DNA of 64,000 nucleotides from Cristatella mucedo (taxonomy: Eukaryota > Bryozoa > Phylactolaemata > Cristatellidae), in the NCBI GenBank assembly GCA_009760855.2, contig WPIO01000014.1, positions 6,367,001 to 6,431,000 on the forward strand. Reading direction: 5' to 3'. The notes under the pieces are model-generated. The model did not search any database. It was not told the DNA's origin and saw only the letters and a list, made by a program, of their open reading frames with translations. Positions 61,701 through 64,000 of this stretch are shown here, piece after piece (positions within the stretch are counted from its first letter, which is position 1; every line of letters begins with the position of its first letter). The translations under genes and the position numbers were made by a program.

Positions 61701-62707
61701 CGGCAGGCTAAATAAGTATGCTACAACCGGGTCAAGCCAGCCAGCCGACATCTTATCCATTACACGTAGGCTGTAGTCAATGTCAATCTTATGCCACTAC
61801 ATTCACAAGACGAGCTCACCTGAGAAAGCCAGTCCGACTTAAGGGGTTTCTACCTGAATGCCCGCGCATCTCCAAGCCGACCAAGGGATCGCACCTTCGG
61901 GCGCCTACAGGTGGGTCTCCAAGCCTTCTACACTTCGTGCCCAAAGGCTGCGATGGAAAGCCACGCCGTAGCCGTCAATACCCGCCCACTGCGATCCTAT
62001 CTGTCCTCAGCAAGCAGCTGCGGACATTTCGACCGTGTCACATTGCCCCCTTTTTCATCAGCAACGACAACGCTCTCGCGCATCAGCACACTATTTTAAA
62101 AGTCGAAAAAAGCCGGCGATAACGAGCACCGGCTCCACATCAACCGGGCCCACCCTTTAAATACACATCGTCATCGATAGGCACGACATTGCGTAGCTCG
62201 CCGAGGACGGCCAGCCGGAGAGGCGGCCTCCGGTAAGCCGACTAGGTCAACTCAGACATTCCCCAGTACGTTGCTCGCTCTCCCTCGTTTAAGCTAAGCG
62301 CGGAACGAAGAGACCTATCCGCGAATGGCGACCCCTGTGGGCCTGCTGCCTGCCACCAGCCCTTCCTAAGCATGGACGCCGGAGTGGGCGAGCGTCGTCT
62401 TCCAGTCGACACGACTAGTCAACATATTACGCAGCGTTGGGGGACAACCGCACCTCATAATGCACGAAACCGGCGACAGAGCACACATCCAAAGCAACCG
62501 AAGACGACAGATAGCGCCGCAAAAACCACAGGAAGACGGGGCGGTGGCGGTGGCTGAAGGGTGGCTGAGCACTACTCACGGTTTCATAGCGGCGACCTGG
62601 GAAACGGCACTTACCTGAATAAGGACCTTGGCAACGGTTAGAGGATGGAAGACTGTAGTGAGCACAGCAGACGAGAAGTGCTGTCCCAGTTGCTCGGTCA
62701 GTGCCAT
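46787..62707 (-). CDS. MTCH2: MTCH2-like mitochondrial carrier homologue, complete, 11 coding exons, 289 residues
   Basis: Outer-mitochondrial-membrane member of the SLC25 carrier fold. In vertebrates MTCH2 is an insertase for helical membrane proteins and a receptor for truncated BID. Exons on the minus strand: 62707-62615, 58225-58138, 58061-57955, 57501-57427, 55278-55221, 53892-53781, 51848-51749, 51663-51631, 47754-47687, 47556-47481, 46846-46787 (TAA). All introns are GT/AG, and phases join exactly to 870 bases. Residues 1-31 carry the first degenerate carrier motif (HPLTVAKVLIQ), residues 136-145 the second (SQPLHVVMIR). Residues 150-183 contain FVGREQHYSGFF, NEGLAGFF and GVVPRVLGE, very like human MTCH2 GRES...GFFAGLVPRLLGD. 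Residues 233-262 have LVSNIMAMN, GSPP and SWMDCW. The end is LKRGASMFYRPVHGKAD. The usual acidic PxD/E signature is missing, as in the family. Length is close to the human 303. MTCH1 is a less likely paralogue because its long N-terminal extension is absent. Confidence 0.93.
48315..48915 (+). mobile_element. LINE family B, degenerate 3' end (MTCH2 intron 8)
   Basis: Echoes of TSRFDFCNLLLAGLP (about 48,335) and RLVCL precede 'gttccttcattctcttgctc' and the family end 'agaacgagatttagttctct' and 'aagggggcattataaacgcc' near 48,868-48,912. It is antisense to the host gene. A C11 run lies inside it at 48,712-48,722. Confidence 0.75.
50150..50262 (-). mobile_element. SINE family 2, minus strand (MTCH2 intron 8)
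   Basis: A tail remnant ('aacctcttttcaggagcttc') leads into a well-kept head ('tgccacgggctcgagcccac', 'ggggcgagcaccttaaccac'), matching the copy at 37,955. The A box is nearly complete. Confidence 0.75.
50740..51001 (+). mobile_element. LINE family A tail with a 92-bp tandem duplication
   Basis: The terminal part of the family A 3' UTR is present twice in tandem (units 50,818-50,909 and 50,910-51,001). I see one difference, CG to TG near 50,850/50,942. The unit covers 'ctgtgagtgtgctatattaa' to 'gatacataatatgacatgac'. The near-identity implies a recent duplication. Confidence 0.85.
51005..51270 (+). mobile_element. SINE family 2 head fragment, then SINE family 1
   Basis: 51,005-51,065 holds a family 2 head ('cagtgatcgtgggttcaagc' then 'ctcatggcaaatgtgaagc'). 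51,125-51,270 is family 1 with its B box ('ccgtgggtttaagtcctgca'), body and tail ('aaattaggctattaaatcag'). Both lie in MTCH2 intron 8. Confidence 0.7.
51631..51663 (-). CDS. MTCH2: 33-base microexon of the MTCH2-like gene (exon 8)
   Basis: Encodes 11 residues, DLQPFVCVSTQ (residues 212-222), in phase 0 on both sides. The acceptor is a T-rich tract ending TTTTAG and the donor is CAG/GTAACT. The intron before it is only 85 bases. Without it, the loop between the two carrier-like segments would be about ten residues shorter than in animal homologues, which is why it is included. Confidence 0.75.
52795..52925 (-). mobile_element. LINE family A 3' tail (MTCH2 intron 6)
   Basis: Reverse complement of the family A end: 'taatggaatgtatctccatc', 'tgtgggtgttacacaggaga', 'gcctaagcggctttccgtac'. 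Sense with respect to the host gene. A 33-base piece of LINE family B coding sequence also occurs at about 53,015-53,047. Confidence 0.8.
53985..54120 (-). mobile_element. SINE family 1, degenerate, minus strand (MTCH2 intron 5)
   Basis: Tail ('ttggctgattcgtcaacctg'), body ('cagcagaaaagctttagcag') and a decayed B box ('caggactcaaaaccaccgcc') in the order expected for a minus-strand copy. Confidence 0.65.
55785..56475 (+). mobile_element. SINE family 1 copy split by a 587-bp insertion
   Basis: The 5' part ends in the body block 'gtggtggtgatagccttta' at 55,830. The copy resumes at about 56,419 with 'ataaggctcttatgcctcta' and ends 'caaatgaggt'-type then 'aataacctttttta'. Joining across the insert restores the usual order 'gatagcc...aaggctctt...gcc', so the insert is younger than the SINE. 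Confidence 0.75.
55832..56418. mobile_element. Miniature inverted-repeat element (non-autonomous DNA transposon)
   Basis: The ends are long imperfect terminal inverted repeats of about 65 bases. The left end starts GGGAAAATGTCGAGAAAA. The reverse complement of the right end starts GGGTAAATGTTGAGAAAA. Similarity continues through 'aaacaatcaaatatttgttt' versus 'aaacaattgaatatttattt' to CTCTCAAAAGACAA versus CTTTCAAAAGACAA. The flanks are TTAA on the left (55,828-55,831) and ATAA on the right (56,419-56,422), compatible with a TTAA or TWA target duplication. No coding capacity is present in the middle. It lies in intron 4 of the MTCH2-like gene. Superfamily is unassigned; PIF/Harbinger or piggyBac-like are candidates. 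Confidence 0.75.
58845..58885 (+). mobile_element. LINE family B 3' end remnant (MTCH2 intron 1)
   Basis: 'gaatagagatttagttctca' and 'tagggtgctataagatg' match the family B end. No coding part is left. Confidence 0.5.
59319..59340. repeat. G22 homopolymer
   Basis: An uninterrupted run of 22 G, about 33 bases before the SPIN-like element in MTCH2 intron 1. On the transcribed (minus) strand it reads as poly-C. Confidence 0.9.
59373..59545. mobile_element. SPIN-like hAT miniature element (MTCH2 intron 1)
   Basis: A 173-bp non-autonomous DNA transposon. The left end CAGTGGTTCTCGACC and the right end (reverse complement of GTTGAGCACCAGTG) are the terminal inverted repeats of the SPACE INVADERS (SPIN) hAT family. 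The interior carries the family's characteristic blocks in order: 'ggtcgaacgaccctt', 'cacctaagacca', 'gaaaacaca', 'gaggaactgtattaaagggt' and 'agcactagg'. Flanking octamers ATGTAGGA and GTATAGGG agree at five of eight positions, and the other three differ only by G/A transitions, as for a decayed 8-bp hAT target duplication. A 14-base block near the left end of the remembered consensus appears deleted. Identification is from memory of the family, not a search. Confidence 0.85.
59625..59940 (-). mobile_element. LINE family B 3' end, minus strand (MTCH2 intron 1)
   Basis: ATA repeats, 'ttgttatagcgccgtaaaag' and 'ctttacatttgctgcaaagg', then the 3' UTR ('agcatgatcgaatggttagt') and the last coding part ('gtgagttccaggctctgaga'). 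Sense with the host gene, so its AT-rich tail could offer cryptic processing signals. Confidence 0.85.
60255..60560 (-). mobile_element. LINE family A 3' end, minus strand (MTCH2 intron 1)
   Basis: Tail 'taatgtaatgtatctcctgt', then 'gcgggtgttacaaaggagaa' and 'ttcggtagccaacagacttc', and the C-terminal segment 'agttgaggtaatgaatagca'. A short internal duplication of the 'gtaactcca' segment lies near 60,282-60,309. Confidence 0.85.
61690..62600. other. CpG-richer part of MTCH2 intron 1
   Basis: GC and CpG content rise near exon 1, as often around animal promoters. The 134-codon plus-strand frame at 61,718-62,122 has no recognisable domain and is probably chance. Confidence 0.4.
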
Positions 62708-63290
62708 AGTTGCTGCTGGGTTTTACCCTGGCGTGCTAGGTTTCGTTAGGTGGGCCCTCCGAACATTGAGTGTTGCAGGAAAGTGGAATAACGGACTGCC
62801 GGAAATTTTCATAATAAATTAATTTATTAACTTATTTATACAAGAAGGAGAGTTCCGATGAAAAAAAGACAAACGCGATGGTAAGATAGCTGCAGTTAAC
62901 TGTCTAGTTCCGGCTGCAGCCGGTTGAGCAGAGAACCCGCGGTCGACCTTGATATCGCGCGCCGCTCATCCACGATTACCATTAGTCCAGTCAGACGATA
63001 GGAAGAGCCAATGGTTTAGTATGCTCATAGCTATTGGCAAAAAAGTTCTAAAACACTATTCATCCACATCCACAATCTGTACTCTATTTATATCCTAAAC
63101 ATAGCCTGGCTTGAACTAAATCAAATGGGTATGCACCAACAGCTCAGCCCGCTCGCTGGCTCGATGCTGGTGAAACTGCGGCATGCTAAGTCAATCGGAT
63201 TATGAATGAAGAGCTTTTCATTATTCGCGGTTCCTGAATTACGACGGTTGGGTACCTGTAGCGTCATAATCTAATGTTAGGTGGCATGAA
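62708..63290. other. Upstream region of the MTCH2-like gene; motif copy at 63,220
   Basis: No TATA box was recognised on the minus strand close to the ATG at 62,707, so the 5' leader and start site are undefined. The dispersed GGTTCC motif (copy 5) is at 63,220-63,258 (ATTATTCGCGGTTCCTGAAT, then GGTACC). Confidence 0.4.
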
Positions 63291-63329
63291 GGCCAACGTT
63301 ATTACACACACGATGCTCCAGGCTATTGT

Positions 63330-64000
63330 TGCTAAGCAGCTGGTTGAACGTATTGAAAATAATGAAATGTAAGAAACATTTCAATCAGCGTTCAAGAGGC
63401 AGCCCTCTACTGAAACTGCTCTCCTCCGTGTAAACAATGGCATTCCACGTGGCAACGGCGACGGGAATGTCACTGCCCTAGCTCTGCTAGATCTGTCTGC
63501 TGCCTTCGACACTATTGATCACGAAGTTCTGCTTGAACGATTGAGAACAACGATCGGTCTGGCAGACGAAGCACTGGCGTGGTTTAAATCTTACTAGTCT
63601 GATCGTGTTCAATCCGTGTCGTGTGGGGGTCAGGTCTCACGCACAAGAAGGGTCAGCTATGGAGTCCCTCTAGGGTCTGTACTCGGTCCCTTGCTGTTCT
63701 CCATTTATACACAACCCCCGAGAAAAGTAGTTAAGGCCCATGGAGTAGGATATCACTTTTATGCTGACGATACTCAGTTGTATTTGTCATTCAAATCGCC
63801 GGAATCTGCTGCAGCAACTGAGACACTGAATGCTTGCCTTGCCGATATTCGATCCTGGATGTCGGAAATCTTCCTGAAATTAAATTATGATAAATCCGAG
63901 CTGCTGCTCATAGGACACCCTAAGCGTGTGGCTGGACTAAAAGGCTGTGCTCTTCTAATAGGTGATGCTATTGTGCGACCATCACCACGTGCTAGAAATT
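63330..64000 (+). mobile_element. LINE family A, RT segment, runs off the window end
   Basis: Encodes ALALLDLSAAFDTIDHEVLL (RT motif A, about 63,475-63,535), ALAWFKSY, then [15 protein letters not shown] and the catalytic [12 protein letters not shown] (about 63,755-63,790) to [15 protein letters not shown]. In-frame stops occur near 63,390, 63,597 and 63,671, so this copy is also dead, but it preserves RT motif A, which the copy at 8,897 lacks. The 3' end lies beyond the window. Confidence 0.9.

Noticed and set aside
61718-62122. 134-codon plus-strand frame in MTCH2 intron 1
   Set aside because: No domain, no start-site evidence and a basic Pro/Ser-rich composition. Probably chance in a GC-richer patch.

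Overview
The window is animal nuclear DNA. One spliced protein gene with metazoan-type GT/AG introns can be read in full. The rest is mainly retrotransposon remains, tRNA-derived SINEs and microsatellites. CpG is not depleted, several CR1/L2-group LINE lineages are present and introns range from under 100 bases to several kb, which suggests an invertebrate. The phylum cannot be fixed from this sequence alone. No bacterial features (operons, ribosome-binding sites, CRISPR) were seen.

Layout. 1-8,500 is GC- and CpG-rich. It holds long GA/CT and CA microsatellites, two strong perfect hairpins and, on the minus strand, a TATA box plus a probable first coding exon with a signal peptide (5,936-6,130). 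8,500-13,400 holds long GA/CT tracts, a 0.7-kb array of a 10-base unit, and the first LINE copies. 13,400-46,700 is a graveyard of LINE fragments (family A ending in ATTAC repeats, family B ending in ATT repeats), two SINE families, a Gypsy-like gag/protease remnant, homopolymer G runs and a five-copy dispersed motif. No conserved host gene was recognised there. 46,787-62,707 on the minus strand is a complete MTCH2-like gene of 11 coding exons and 289 residues. 63,330-64,000 is a second LINE-A copy that runs off the window end.

MTCH2 is an outer-membrane mitochondrial carrier homologue. All eleven exons join in frame and give the full family architecture, including a 33-base microexon. Its introns carry much of the interesting mobile DNA: a SPIN-like hAT miniature element, a 587-bp inverted-repeat element inserted inside a SINE, and several LINE tails.

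The mobile elements are related. SINE family 2 has a tRNA-like head joined to a tail matching the 3' end of LINE family B, the pattern expected of a SINE mobilised by that LINE. SINE family 1 has a different tail, and no LINE partner for it is visible here.
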